NCBI RefSeq assembly: GCF_032854445.1
Contig: NC_088303.1
Coordinates: 10,425,501 to 10,489,500, forward strand
Reading direction: 5' to 3'
Length of the DNA stretch: 64,000 bases
Source: Liolophura sinensis
Lineage: Eukaryota > Mollusca > Polyplacophora > Chitonida > Chitonidae
Below, piece after piece: positions 1-12,861 of this stretch. The position numbers and the translations under genes were made by a program. Numbering within the stretch: position 1 is the stretch's first letter; every line of letters begins with the position of its first letter. The notes below the pieces were generated by a model, which worked only from the letters and a program-made list of their open reading frames with translations, was not told the origin of the DNA and did not search any database.

Positions 1-824
1 GAACTAAAGAGGGTGAAGTCATGCGAAAATAATTGTAGCAATCTTTGCCTGCCATAGTTTATCCACAAGTGCTGAGATAGCGGCTGTAAACTGCACTGTT
101 ATAGCAAGATCTGTTTACAATATGTTTTGAAAACCCTCAGTGTGCATTTCAAAACTGGTGCTGTTTAACTTTTAACGAGATTTATAACTAAAAGATCGCT
201 TAGACCCCAAACACCCGTACCTAATATAATGCATTTATCAAATGTTTTAATTTTATTTAAGCCTGCTTTGAGGCATTTTGTTGTAGGTATCTAATTTGCA
301 CATTGAAGAAATGCATTTTTAGCATATCTTCTGCGGCGTGTTTTGAAATTATTCAATGTTAAATTTCAACAAATTGTTCCCCACAGTTATTGAGAAGAAT
401 ATGTTTAAAGCATTCCTAGTCTGATCTTTGTACGTACCTTTGTACTTCTTCCGAATTCGTTGAAATAAGGTTTGTTGAAATTACCGACAGAGCATGTATG
501 AATTCCTACATTTAAACTTAATATTCACAAAAACAAATACATGTTGTATACTGAATAACAGCAAGGCGCAAAATTGCGTCAACTGTCAAAGCACAACACT
601 GGGTGGAACGAGAATTTATGCATTTATTTTAATATAGTTTTACGATTTACTGAAGAACATTTCAGTTATACGACGATGACCAGCTTCAGCGTGGGATTAA
701 TCTGGGATAAGTGTATAAGTTTGTATAAGTTGTTGTAAGACTTTCACACTTATGTCTCACAGTGATATTATTGGCAAGACGCTCCCGGAATATTGTCCTG
801 GTCGAGTTTATGCGGGTTTATGTC
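1..824. other. AT-rich stretch without recognisable gene
   Basis: No open frame of note, no similarity to the other repeats of the window and no domain I can recognise. It could be intronic or intergenic. Confidence 0.5.
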
Positions 825-894
825 CATTTAATTATTCATTTGATTGGTGTTTTGTGCCGTACACAAGAATATTTCACTGATAAGACAGCGGCAG
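825..894 (-). mobile_element. SINE family 1, tail fragment
   Basis: The stretch carries the minus-oriented 3' end of the common tRNA-derived SINE: a TTTA-rich end, 'gattggtgtttt', a 'gccgtac' core and 'agaatatttcact', followed by 'gacagcggc'. It breaks off after the conserved tail. A second, poorer scrap lies at about 1179-1225. Family assignment rests on comparison with the complete copies at 30490-30754 and 47730-47985. Confidence 0.6.
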
Positions 895-1609
895 GTTTAT
901 TTAAACCTCAGTCAACCACCGGTACACAGCCGCTGTGAGGGATGCATGTCTGTTTTGCCAAATAGTTACAGCACAGCTCTGCTGGATATATTGTGGTATT
1001 GTATTCCGTCCATACGTCACTTCCGTTGTCGACATAGGTATTTAATCGCTCACATGATAACTGAAATTGAAGTGAATATGGGTCTTATGTCAGAAAAGAA
1101 ACCGCTGGTATCCCGTCAAAACTCCTTGGATATATCCTCTAAAGCCCTGTTAAGTTGATGCCTGAACGTTACGTGTATATTATTTATTTGATTGGTGTCC
1201 TAGGCCGTGCTAAAGAATATTGCAATTGTACACCGGTGGTCCTTACATGTATATGTACGACCTGTTAGAGATTTTATGTGCTATCGTTTCGCCTCGAATG
1301 GCTGTAAAATGTTTTTTTCTAAATAGCATGGAATTCAAACGATTTTTGGTAATCGATGTAACATTATAAAGCACATCGGCAAATATGGAACTTTTCTTAC
1401 TTATATAGGTAGGGTTAGCAACATGGCCAGATGATCCGTTATAATCTCATTCTATACACTATCAAGCGGTATTTATTTGTAAGTTATACCTCTTTAAATA
1501 TACTCTGGATCAAAATGAAATAAAATGGTTTATGGACATGGTAGAATTATACAGAAGCAATAGCATATCAGCAATAAATGCTTAAAAAAAAAACAAAAAA
1601 AATCACTGG

Positions 1610-2700
1610 ATTTCTTCCGAAAACAACAACGATTCCACGATGTACAGAATGCATTTTGGTGATCATAAGGACATGTATCTTGTGAATACTAAGCTTTTAA
1701 GTCGGTGTAGACTTGGGGATGTAAAGACGAATTATGCAGAGCTGTGCACAAGCCGGATGTGGTAGAAGGACGCTCTTCCAATTTCTACTAGTGTGCACAT
1801 CACTCAATGTCCCCCTGTAGTTCTTCCTCAAATTGTGATACTCCATATATAGCTGGTCGTCTTTGTCTAACTTAACCAGGTAAGCACCTAACTCGTTGAG
1901 GGAAGCAAAGTCAGCTTTGTTTATATAAGATCCAGGGGGCGCTACTAGTTTGTAATCACGTGGCGATGATCACCCCCATTACAACTGACACAGTTTCAAA
2001 TGTCAACAAGGCGGTCCAGAATTTCTCAGAGATGTAATTCCGACAGTTACCATTTTCAAAAGCGAGATAAAATTTGTATTTCTTCATAGCCGCGTCATTA
2101 CATTCGTGCTCCGAACACACGCTTCCTGCACATTTTCCGAAGCAAGCTACACGCATGTGCTTTTGGAATTCCTGGATATACTCAAGACGGTTGTTGGTGT
2201 GAAAACAGTTAGAACTCTTTGCAGGGGAGAGTTTTGTTTTGGCCATAATGTTAATGTAAGAAAAGGTGTCATTTTCCGAGAGACGTTTGACATGGTTGTA
2301 ATAGTATAGAAAATCCGAATCCTCTCTGTAAGTCATTGTCCAGTTGAAAAGGTTGTTATACCTTTGTGGCATTATGCCAGTGAAAAGGTCTCTTCGAGTT
2401 AACTAGCAGCCACCTTTGATGTGACCATTTTCGGGACGGTAACGGGTCGTCGTGCATATTTCTAGGGTGAAATACCACAACGCCACTTGTCTTCAGTTGA
2501 CGGGGCAATGTTTGAAAATATCATCATATAGACAAAAATTATGATAGAAGAGTCTTGTCCACTGTAAATTTCTTCTTGTCACCTTGCGGTTGGGGTGGGT
2601 GGGTAACACCCCAATATCGGCACAGGTATGTGGACTCGTCGTTGTCCGTAGCACAGTTCGTAGTTCCTTTTCTGTTGTGAGAAATTTTCTGGTAGGATTT
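1610..2700 (-). pseudogene. Alpha-1,3-fucosyltransferase pseudogene (FUT copy C)
   Basis: A GT10 fucosyltransferase copy on the minus strand, colinear with intact copy A over nearly its whole length. The longest open part (1956-2372) keeps the family hallmarks: the NWTMTYREDSD motif, the FENGNC core and YISEKFW, which belong to the GDP-fucose-binding half. Lesions seen by comparison with copies A and B: about 10 bp lost near 1745 in the C-terminal part; one extra base near 1967, which destroys the VVMGG loop; about 2 bp lost near 2390; and a 31-bp deletion at 2499/2500 that removes part of the N-terminal domain. The stretch coding the membrane anchor is not recognisable beyond about 2690, where sequence typical of the neighbouring retrotransposon begins. 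It is closer to copy B than to A in shared wording (for example KRLSENDTFSYINIMAKTKL). It is certainly dead as a full-length enzyme. Confidence 0.9.
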
Positions 2701-3089
2701 CTGGCCTACTCTCCGACTTTTAGTTTTTGGTGGAAATCATTCCGCTGAGAAAGTGGCTTAGTATGACCAGTCGGTTTGGGTTGCTCTCAAGAATCCATTG
2801 CAATGTCATGATGATTGCAACTAGCGCAGTGGAATAAACGGAGAGGTAGTTAGGCAGTTTGTAATTCTTAACTATGTTTAGTTCCGGTATTACAAATGAT
2901 GATCCTGTCTGACTCTGCGCTTTTTTAGATCTGTCGGAATATAATTTTAGAAGATCACTATAGTATTTGTCAGTATGTTCTATGGCCTATGATTTGATAT
3001 AAACTGAGTTTTCAAGTTTAGAAATTTGGTCTTGGAGTGTGGTGTCATTCTGTGGAGCAAAGATTTTCCAAGTTTAGCTTAGATGTTCC

Positions 3090-3560
3090 CGATTTCTTAG
3101 GTAATCATTAAACCAGTATTTAGATTCTACCTTTTATTCCGAATTTATCAAACTGGAGTATAACTCCATCTTGTCATACAAGGTGAAAGGCTTTTTCAAT
3201 GTCTAGGAAAACAGCCAGAGTGTATTCACGCCTACTTTTTCCTGTTCGGATTTGATGTTGCAATTTCGTAAGATGGTCGTGTGTGCAACGTCCTGTTCTG
3301 AATCCACTTTATGTTTCATTCAAAATATTCTGGTTGCTGAGATGAAATTCTGGCCTGTTTTGGCCATGGTTTCCATTAGCCATGAGGTGAGCGATATTGG
3401 GCGGTAGGAGTTACAGCTCTAGGGATTTTTTCCGGGTTTAGGAATGGGTATGACAATGGAAGAATTCCCGGCTTGGGGCAGCCGTTTTTGTCTCCAACTT
3501 GTATTTATCAGTTTCAGTCTTATATTCTGAGTTTTTAGAGGTAAAGGTTTTTGAATTTTG
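3090..3560 (-). pseudogene. Reverse transcriptase domain of the non-LTR element
   Basis: Conceptual minus-strand reading gives, in order, a segment ending PIPKPGKNP, then SYRPISLTSWLMETMAK, then FRTGRCTHDHLTKLQ and finally REYTLAVFLDIEKAF. These are the classical early RT blocks (motifs 1, 2, 2a and A) of LINE polymerases, and the last holds a motif-A aspartate. In-frame stops lie between the blocks, and the YADD-type block C was not found. The domain would copy element RNA at a nicked target, but it cannot be expressed from this copy. Confidence 0.8.
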
Positions 3561-4439
3561 TAGCCTAATTTGTCTTCACCTGGCGAGGTTTCCTTTTTGC
3601 AGCGAAGGGCTTTGTGATATTCCTGAGCGGCGAAGTCTTTGTTAAGATAATGCTCGCGTGATCGTCGCGATCGATTTGTAGAACTGTGTTATCCTTGATT
3701 TGTTTGAAAGCCGGATTAAGATTTCGGTCGCTGCTATTATCCGCGAAGAATTTTGCGAAACATTTAGCTTTTTCACGAATGGTTTGTGTTCGCTACCTAG
3801 AGTTGGGATTTGGCCGACTGATTTGCTTTGTATATGTTCGGTTTTGTTCCATACCTGTTTTGAGATGCATTTTGTGTAAATCGTATTACAATAGTCCTCC
3901 CAGTATTTGTTTTTTTTTTTGCAAGTGACTGATTTTTCAGCTTCAAGTTTTAATAATTTGTATTTGTTTTGTATGTATGTAATGTGGTTCTTTTAAATCT
4001 TCGCAGTGACTTTTTGTTTCTTATAATTTCCGGTTATTCGCTATTCCACCGAGGAATCGCATTTATAGGTTTTTTATATTTTGATGAAATTTGGAAGTTT
4101 TTCCGCTATGATGAGTACAGCATCAGTTACATTTTAATTGAATAAGTCTCTGTCTGAGAGGCATTCGTCGTCAATAGATAATTTTTGGCAATCTTTCTTA
4201 AAGTTTTCCCAGTAACCTTTGGGAAACAAAAATTTAATTTCGTTAATGTTTGTTTCCATCTGAGATATAGTAAGTTCAGTTAGAATACCCAAGTGTGCCT
4301 GGTTTAACATTTCAGTCTGCTTTGGAGGCCAGATCAAGAGTGGTGATATTGAGATCTGTGGCTGAAGTGTTGCCTGTGCCGAAGTCTATTCTTGTTCCTT
4401 CGCCGTTGTTTGGAGTTAACTAAGTTATGATCTTCTAAC

Positions 4440-4890
4440 CGTGCCTATACTTCCTTACCACGATTCTCACTCTGTTTACAGTTTGTGTCCCACATCGGGT
4501 TATGACTACTGAACTCGCCGCAAATAACAACACTATGACTAAACTTAGCAATAATATTATAAAGTTCTATTTTGGATATTTTCTTCTTATTTCATGGAAA
4601 ATAAAGGTTGATGATGATTGGTTTATCGTTGTGAACGATCTGGATTGCTTGCCATTCAAGACTGTCATTTATGCCATGTGAGCCCACACACACAATGTAC
4701 AATGTGTTTGTTGACAAATTCTCCTGGTGTATCTTGTAATCTATCACAGCGGTGTCAGTTGTAACCTGGTATATGGAATTTGCATTTGGATTTGTTACTA
4801 GCTTTGGGAATGCTTTTTGGATACAAATAATATCGGGATTTACTTCAGAAGCCACTATTTTTAAATTGTCCCCATTTTTGTGCATGCCAT
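4440..4890 (-). pseudogene. Endonuclease domain (APE type) of the non-LTR element
   Basis: An open stretch (4592-4885) reads NPDIICIQKAFPKL followed by a middle region and IIINLYFP; just downstream comes VVICGEFSSHNPMW. The usual family wording is 'DIICIQET' and 'CGDFNAHHPLWG'. The catalytic glutamate after Q is therefore replaced here (QK), and the GDFN block reads GEFS. The fold is recognisable, but two active-site positions differ, consistent with decay. Confidence 0.7.
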
Positions 4891-5354
4891 AAGTTTGATT
4901 CGAGGATGTTTAAGTGAGTTGGTTTGAAATTTATTGTCAGGATAGATAATCGTTAAATGACTATTGTTACACTTATCGTGAGTTGTTTAGACGTTGTGTT
5001 ACCTTAGTGGAGGTTGATGTCGTTCGTTCCTCAATCTATTATTTCTTTGTACTTAATTTCCAACTGAAAAAATCATGAGCGATACTTGCTGTTATGTCAG
5101 TTTTAGTTCTGGCGGTTGACCATTAACTATAAACAGAGTCGAGTTGATCACTATATTTACAAAATCAAGAAAATCGAACATGCTCGTGCAAAATTTGTCG
5201 GTTTCTCCTTCATGTGTTTGTGGTGTGTGATTCTCAGGTTCGGCTTGATCATGCTGCGATACCTTTGTAACCGGGGCGTAAAGATTTCTTGGCACGCTTT
5301 GGTTGGCGAGTCTTTGTGTCTGGTGGGCTCCTTTGACAGCTTCCGCATAACTTC

Positions 5355-5765
5355 TTATAAATTCAATTGCTTTAGGTCTTTTCTATGCCATCCACCTGTT
5401 GTGGCCGGCTGAATGATTTTGTTTGCAGGTTGAGCAGGTAGCTTTTGTTTTGTTGCAATTTTGATACTCATGTTTTCCTGAACATTTGGGCAAACATTGT
5501 CTGCTTTACAAAATTTCTTGGTGTGGCCAAATTTTTGGCACTTGTAGCATCGCCTTGGTGTCTCGTAGAGAGGCTTTACAATAACGCTATGTAGCGAAAG
5601 CTGAACGGTTTCTGGTAACTTTAATCCCTTAAAAACGAGCATAACACTGGTTGTTGGTGTGTTATCCTTACTGGGGCGTTTTGCACATATAACATGCTCT
5701 TTCAGTTTTGTCATGAGGTCTTGCATTTTGTAATTAGGTGAATGCCACATAATACTCCTTTGCAT
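5355..5765 (-). CDS. ORF1 (zinc-knuckle nucleocapsid-like) of the non-LTR element
   Basis: An ATG-started open frame of 136 codons. Residues C73, C76, H81 and C86 (CYKCQKFGHTKKFC) form an intact CX2CX4HX4C knuckle preceded by PRR, the arrangement seen in ORF1 proteins of Jockey/I-type LINEs that bind element RNA. The region before it (SVMLVFKGLKLPETVQL) matches the usual strand just upstream of the knuckle. The frame is short for the family, which normally has an N-terminal extension and more than one knuckle; a second knuckle seems begun (DNVCPN) but is not completed. It is part of a dead element. Confidence 0.7.
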   Translation of the reverse strand: MQRSIMWHSPNYKMQDLMTKLKEHVICAKRPSKDNTPTTSVMLVFKGLKLPETVQLSLHSVIVKPLYETPRRCYKCQKFGHTKKFCKADNVCPNVQENMSIKIATKQKLPAQPANKIIQPATTGGWHRKDLKQLNL

Positions 5766-6200
5766 TGTTCTTTGTGCTGTACATGTGGCCCGAACTGGTT
5801 TATTTGCTAGGAGGTCAACTCGCAGAAGCTTCGTTTTGTGTTTCAGATCTACAGCTGATTTTTAGGTCACCACCTGATAATTCATTTGCGCTGTAGACAT
5901 CCTTTCTTTTTTAAGGTCACGCGCTAGTGTAATTGGATGGCCCCCATGTTTACCAGGCTATGATGAATAAATTTACTCTAAGTTAGTGTGAGGGGTTTGG
6001 GCAAATCTTCTGGGGAAATGTTGATTTAATGGGTATCAGTTGCCTTTCGTTTAGCTAAGCTAAGCCGGAAGCTGTTTAGCTTTGTTCCACGACTGGTTTA
6101 GTTTGGAGTGGTTTTCTGTGCTGTTTTTATGGGTTGACTTCAGTCTCTGTAGATATTGTTGCTGATTGTCTTCAGGCGTTCAGGCTGCTCCAGGCAAGTT

Positions 6201-7421
6201 CAGTGAAACTTATTGAGTCGACCAAATTCTCAAATATATTTTTCACTAGATATATACACACTTAGTGAATAATGTTCATGTTAAGTTTTTGTAAAATAAC
6301 TGGATGATACATAACATTATTTTTGACATGTTTGAGAGTCATGGTCGAGAATCGTTCACGTGCAATGAGAATTGGGGAATGTTAGAAAACATTATTGGAG
6401 AATAGCTTTGATCTACAACCTTCTTGTGACCATTTGCAAACTATCACACTGCCGTCGTTGTTTCACTCTTTATGCTGCACGTCTTTAATTATATTGTTTT
6501 ACTGTAAAAACCAGGCTTCTGCTGGTGGAATAAACATCCATGGGGCCTGGTCCGTTTGCATTGCTTTGACGTTATCATATGTTAAATGGGATGACACAGC
6601 ATTTTGAGTAAAACAAGGCCTGTGACGTCTAATAAATTGCAATAACATGTAACACCACTGCATTTTTTTCCTAATTCAAGGTGATATGGGTGTGTAATCT
6701 GGTATCAATTGAGCATTTACACAGCATTTAAATGAAGCATTTCTAATGCTTAGAATAAAACCATTACTCTGGTAAACAAACAAGAGGTCATATTTAATCG
6801 GTTACTTGTGACCATCTGGCAATAATTCACACTATTGTCACTGTTCTTGTTGTTGTACTGTTCTAAGTCTTTCACTATATTTTAGTGATTCACATTTCAT
6901 CTCCTCACTAAGTGCTTTTTAAATCTCGAGAAATCACATCGGAGTTATAAGACAGCATAGTCATTTTCAGCGGAAAAAAAATGCTCAGAAACAGAACATG
7001 CAGAAATGCCCATTGAAGGATTGATGTTTTTATAAAAAGTCTGTGTTGGTAACCATGTCTCTTTAGTTTCTTTAGTGTTGCAAGTTCTGTATTTCGAACA
7101 GTCACACTGTGTAAAGTGAAATCATAGGAAATTTATAGAAATTTTTTTCTCAGAGTAAGGGTATCGCCAAATTTAATGTAATGATTCAAAACAACATTAC
7201 TTTGACATTTACAAACATTATAAATACATAGGAACTCAATTTAGGTATTTACGTTGTATGTACTAGTTAATATCTGAACAAATTTCAGTGAAAAAACTAT
7301 TAACCGCATATATTCATTCAAAAAAGAAGATTTCGTGAGGAAAAAACTGAACCTCATTTAGTATTTTAAAAAAAAGGAAAAAATCATGCCTTAAAATGAT
7401 TTAAATTATTCCAAATTCCAA
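6201..7421. other. AT-rich spacer, nothing recognised
   Basis: Between the LINE and the 54-bp array. Only short, unsupported open frames occur, and I saw no similarity to other parts of the window. Confidence 0.4.
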
Positions 7422-10400
7422 AATTGTCACGATTGACTATATTTAATAAGCCCTGTATGTCAGACACGGTGTACACTATGTCACGATTGACTGTATAAAA
7501 TAAGCCCTGTATGTCAGACACGGTGTACAAATGGTCACGATTGACTATATATAAAAAGACCTGTAAGTCAGACACGGTGTACAAATTGTCACGATTGACT
7601 ATATTTAATAAGCCCTGTATGTCGGACACGGTGTACACTATGTCACGATTGACTATATATAATAAGCCCTGTATGTCAGACACGGTGTACAAATTGTCAC
7701 GATTGACTATATACAATAAGTCTTGTATGGCAGACACGGTGAACAAATTGTCACGATTGACTATATATAATAAGCCCTGTATGTCAGACACGGTGTACAA
7801 ATTGTCACGATTGACTATATATAATAAGCCCTGTATATCAGACACGGTGTACAAATTGTCAAGATTGACTATATATAATAAGACCTGTATGTCAGACACA
7901 GTGTACAAATTGTCACCATTGACTATATATAGTAAGCCCTGTATGTCAGACACGGTATACAAATTGTCACGATTGACTATATATAATAAGCCCTGCATGT
8001 CAGACACGGTGTACAAATTGTCACGATTGACTATATATAATAAGCCCTGTATGTCAGACACGGTGTACAAATTGCCACGATTGACTATATATAATAAGAC
8101 CTGTATGTCAGACACGGTGTACAAATTGTCACGATTGACTATATTTAATAAGACCTGTATGTCAGACACGGTGTACACTATGTCACGATTGACTATATAT
8201 AATAAGACCTCTATGTCAGACACAGTGTACAAATGGTCACGACTGACTATATATAATAAGACCTGTATGTCAGACACGGTGTACAAATTGTCACGATTGA
8301 CTATATATAATAAGCCCTGTATGTCAGACACGGTGTACAAATGGTCACGATTGACTATATATAATAAGCCCTGTATGTCAGACACGGTGTACAAATGGTC
8401 ACGATTAACTATATATAATAAGCCCTAAATGTCAGACACGGTGTACAAATGGTCACGATAGACTATATACAGTAAGACTTGTATGTCAGACACGGTGAAC
8501 AAATTGTCACAATTTACTACACACAGTGAGTCTTGTATGTCAGGCACGGTGTACAAATTGTCACGATTGACTATATAGAGTAAGTCTTGTAAGTCGGACA
8601 CGGTGTACAAATTGTCACGATTCACTATGTATAATAAGCCCTGTATGTCAGACACGGTGTACAAATTGCCACAATTGACTATATATAATAAGACTTGTAT
8701 GTCAGACACGGTGTACAAATGGTCACGATTGACTATATATAATAAGACCTGTATGTCAGACACGGTGTACAAATTGTCACGATTGACTATATATAATAAG
8801 CCCTGTATGTCAGACACGGTGTACACTATGTCACGATTGACAATATATAATAACACCTGTATGTCAGACACGGTGTACAAATGGTCACGATTGACTATAT
8901 ATAATAAGACCTGTATGTCAGACACGGTGTACAAATTGTCACGATTGACTATATATAATAAGCCGTGTATGTCAGACACGGTGTACACTATGTCACGATT
9001 GACTATATATAATAAGACCTTTATGTCAGACGCGGTGTACACTATGTCACGATTGACTATATATAATAAAACCTGTATGTCAGACACGATGTGCAAATTG
9101 TCACGATTGACTATATATAATAAGACCTGTATGTCAGACACGGTGTACAAATTGTCACGATTGACTATATATAATAAGCCCTGTATGTCAGACACGGTGT
9201 ACAAATTGCCACGGTTGACTATATATAATAAAACCTGTATGTCAGACACTGTGTACAAATTGTCACGATTGACTATATATAATAAGACCTGTATGTCAGA
9301 CACGGTGTACAAATTGTCACGATTGACTATATTTAGTAAGCCCTGTATGTCAGACACGGTGTACACTATGTCACGATTGACTATATATAATAAGACCTGT
9401 ATGTCAGACACGGTGTACAAATTGTCACGATTGACTATATATAATAAGCCCCGTATGTCAGACACGGTGTACAAATTGTCACGATTAACTATATATAATA
9501 AGCTCTGTATGTCAGACACGGTGTACAAATGGTCACGATTGACTATATACAGTAAGTCTTGTATGTCAGACATGGTGAACAAATTATCACGATTGACACC
9601 ATACAGTGAGTCTTGTATGTCAGACACGGTGTACAAATTGTCACGATTGACTATATAGAGTAAGTCTTGTAAGTCGGACACGGTGTACAAATTGTCACGA
9701 TTGACTATGTATAATAAGCCCTGTATGTCAGACACGGTGTACACTATGTCACGATTGACTGTATATAATAAGACCTGCATGTCAGACACGGTGTACAAAT
9801 GGTCACGATTGACTATATATAATAAGACCTGTATATCAGACACGGTGTACAAATGGTCACGATTGACTATATATAATAAGACCTGTATGTCAGACACGAT
9901 GTACAAATTGTCACGATTGACTATATATAATAAGCCCTGTATGTCAGACACGGTGTACAAATTGTCACGATTGACTATATATAATAAGCCCTGTATGTCA
10001 GACACGGTATACAAATTGTCACGATTGACTATATATAATAAGCCCTGTATGTCAGACACGGTGTACACTATGTCACGATTGACTATATATAATAAGACCT
10101 GTATGTCAGACACGGTGTACAAATGGTCACGATTGACTATATATAATAAGACTTGTATGTCAGACACGGTGTATAAATGGTCACGATTGACTATATATAA
10201 TAAGCCCTGTATGTCAGACACGGTGTACAAATGGTCACGATTGACTATATATAATAAGCCCTGTATGTCAGACACGGTGTACAAATGGTCACGATTAACT
10301 ATATATAATAAGCCCTGTATGTCAGACACGGTGTACAAATGGTCACGATTGACTATACACAATAAGTCTTGTATGTCGGACGCGGTGTACAAATGGTCAC

Positions 10401-12561
10401 GATTGACTATATATAATAAGACCTGTATGTCAGACACGGTGTACAAATTGTCACGATTGACTATATTTAATAAGCCCTGTATGTCAGACACGGTGTACAC
10501 TATGTCACGATTGACTGTATATAATAAGCCCTGTATGTCAGACACGGTGTACAAATTGCCACGATTGACTATATATAATAAGACCTGTATGTCAGAGACG
10601 GTGTACAAATGGTCACGATTGACTATATATAATAAGACCTGTATGTCAGACACGGTGTAGGCCTACAAATTGTCACCATTGACTATATTTAGTAAGCCCT
10701 GTATGTCAGACACGGTATACAAATTGTCACGATTGACTATATATAATAAGCCCTGCATGTCAGACACGGTGTACAAATGGTCACGATTGACTATATATAG
10801 TAAGCCCTGTATGTCAGACACGGTGTACACTATGTCACGATTGACAGTATATAATAAGCCCTGTATGTCAGACACGGTGTACAAATTGCCACGATTGACT
10901 ATATAGAATAAGACTTGTATGTCAGACACGGTGTACAAATGGTCACGATTGACTATATATAATAAGACCTGTATGTCAGACACGGTGTACAAATTGTCAC
11001 GATTGACTATGTTTAATAAGCCCTGTATGTCAGACACGGTGTACACTATGTCACGATTGACTATATATAATAAGACCTGTATGTCAGACACGGTGTACAA
11101 ATTGTCACGATTGACTATATATAATAAGACCTGTATGTCAGACACGGTGTACAAATTGTCATGATTGACTATATATAATAAGCCCTGTATGTCAGACACG
11201 GTGTACAAATGGTCACGATTGACTATATATAGTAAGCCCTGTATGTCAGACGCGGTGTACAAATGGTCACGATTAACTACATATAATAAGCCCTGTATGT
11301 CAGACACGGTGTACAAATGGTCACGATTGACTATATACAGTAAGTCTTGTATGTCAGACACGGTGAACAAATTATCACGATTGACTACATACAGTGAGTG
11401 TTGTATGTCAGACACGGTGTACAAATTGTCACGATTGACTATATAGAGTAAGTCTTGTAAGTCGGACACGGTGTACAAATTGTCACGATTGACTATGTAT
11501 AATAAGCCCTGTATGTCAGACACGGTGTACACTATGTCACGATTGACTATATAGAGTAAGTCTTGTAAGTCGGACACGGTGTACAAATTGTCACGATTGA
11601 CTATGTATAATAAGACCTGCATGTCAGACACGGTGTACAAATGGTCACGATTGACTATATATAATAAGCCCTATATGTCAGACACTGTGTAGAAATTGTC
11701 ACGATTGACTATATATAATAAGCCCTGTATGTCAGACACGGCGTACAAATTGTCACGATTGACTATATACAGTGAGCCCTGTATGTTAGACACAGTGTAC
11801 AAATTCTCACGATTGACTATATATAATAAGCCCTGTATGTCAGACACGGTATACAAATTGTCACGATTGACTATATATAATAAGCCCTGCATGTCAGACA
11901 CGGTATACAAATTGTCACGATTGACTATATATAATAAGCCCTGCATGTCAGACACGGTGTACAAATTGTCACGATTGACTATATATAATAAGCCCTGTAT
12001 GTCAGACACGGTGTACAAATTGCCACGATTGACTATATATAATAAGACCTGTATGTCAGACACGGTGTACAAATTGTCACGATTTACTCTATTTAATAAG
12101 CCCTGTATGTCAGACACGGTGTACACTATGTCACGATTGACTATATATAATAAGACCTGTATGTCAGACACGGTGTACAAATGGTCACGACTGACTATAT
12201 ATAATAAGACCTGCATGTCAGACACGGTGTACAAATTGTCACGATTGACTATATATAATAAGCCCTGTATGTCAGACACGGTGTAGAAATTGTCACGATT
12301 GACTATATATAGTAAGCCCTGTATGTCAGACACGGTGTACAAATTGTCACGATTGACTATATACAGTGAGCCCTGTATGTCAGACACGGCGTACAAATTG
12401 TCACGATTGACTATATACAGTGAGTCTTGTATGTCAGACACGGTGAACAAATTGTCACGATTGACTACATACAGTGAGTCATGTATGTCAGACACGGTGA
12501 ACAAATTGTCACGATTGACTATATAGAGTAAGTCTTGTAAGTCGGACGCGGTGTACAAATT
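7422..12561. repeat. 54-bp minisatellite array, about 95 units
   Basis: The unit is 54 bp and contains 'gtcacgattgac', then a TATA-rich run, then 'gccctgtatgtcagacac' and 'ggtgtacaaatt'. Both strands are open in one frame, because 54 is divisible by three and the consensus has no stop there: 18-residue repeats YTVSDIQGLLYIVNRDNL on minus and MSDTVYKLSRLTIYNKPC on plus. The array runs without spacers. Variant units (ACTATG in place of AAATTG, GACCTG/GCCCTG, CAGTGAG, TAGAG) recur in blocks. A 6-bp insertion (ggccta) sits near 10660. Stops interrupt the minus frame near 8422, 10657 and 11650. I read it as a non-coding minisatellite. Confidence 0.95.
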
Positions 12562-12655
12562 GGAACTTTACAATCACTGCTGACTTTTTAAATAATTCTT
12601 ACATAATGATTTCCTAATTATAATTTAGATGTGTGTATTTAGTATCAGACCTTAC

Positions 12656-12850
12656 ATTGTGAATAATGCCGGCTTCCTCTCTGGCCCTAAGTGGAAAGAT
12701 CTGCCAGCAACCTGCGGATGGTCGTGGGTTTCCCCCGGGCTCTGCCCGGTTTCCACCCACCATAATGCTGGCCGCCGTCGTATAAGTGAACTATTCTTGA
12801 GTACGGCGTAAAACACCAATCAAATAAATAAATAAATAAATTGTGAATAA
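12656..12850 (+). mobile_element. SINE family 1, 5'-truncated, with target-site duplication
   Basis: The insert at 12667-12839 contains the SINE body from 'ggcttcctct' through the conserved 'caacctgcggatggtcgtgg' block to 'gtacggcgtaaaacaccaat' and an (AAAT)n tail. It is flanked by perfect 11-bp copies of 'attgtgaataa' at 12656-12666 and 12840-12850. The tRNA-like head is missing, so the reverse transcription that made it stopped early. Confidence 0.92.
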
Positions 12851-12861
12851 ACAAATGTCAC

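Larger units (their letters stand above)
2700..6200 (-). mobile_element. Decayed non-LTR retrotransposon, Jockey/I-like
   Basis: Read on the minus strand, the domains come in LINE order: an ORF1 with a CCHC zinc knuckle (5355-5765), an apurinic-type endonuclease (about 4440-4890) and a reverse transcriptase (about 3090-3560). The 3' end abuts FUT pseudogene C near 2700. The frame is broken many times, so the element is inactive. The 5' limit near 6200 is an estimate, since I saw no target-site duplication. The Jockey/I-like label comes from ORF1 with a CCHC knuckle together with RT wording such as YRPISLTS and AVFLDIEKAF; a neighbouring clade is possible. Confidence 0.8.

Noticed and set aside
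8425-10653. 742-codon open frame on minus
   Set aside because: It is the 54-bp repeat read in its stop-free phase; the opposite strand is equally open, and unit differences are mostly non-synonymous.
7422-12561. CRISPR-like direct repeats
   Set aside because: Units are contiguous with no unique spacers, and the context is eukaryotic.
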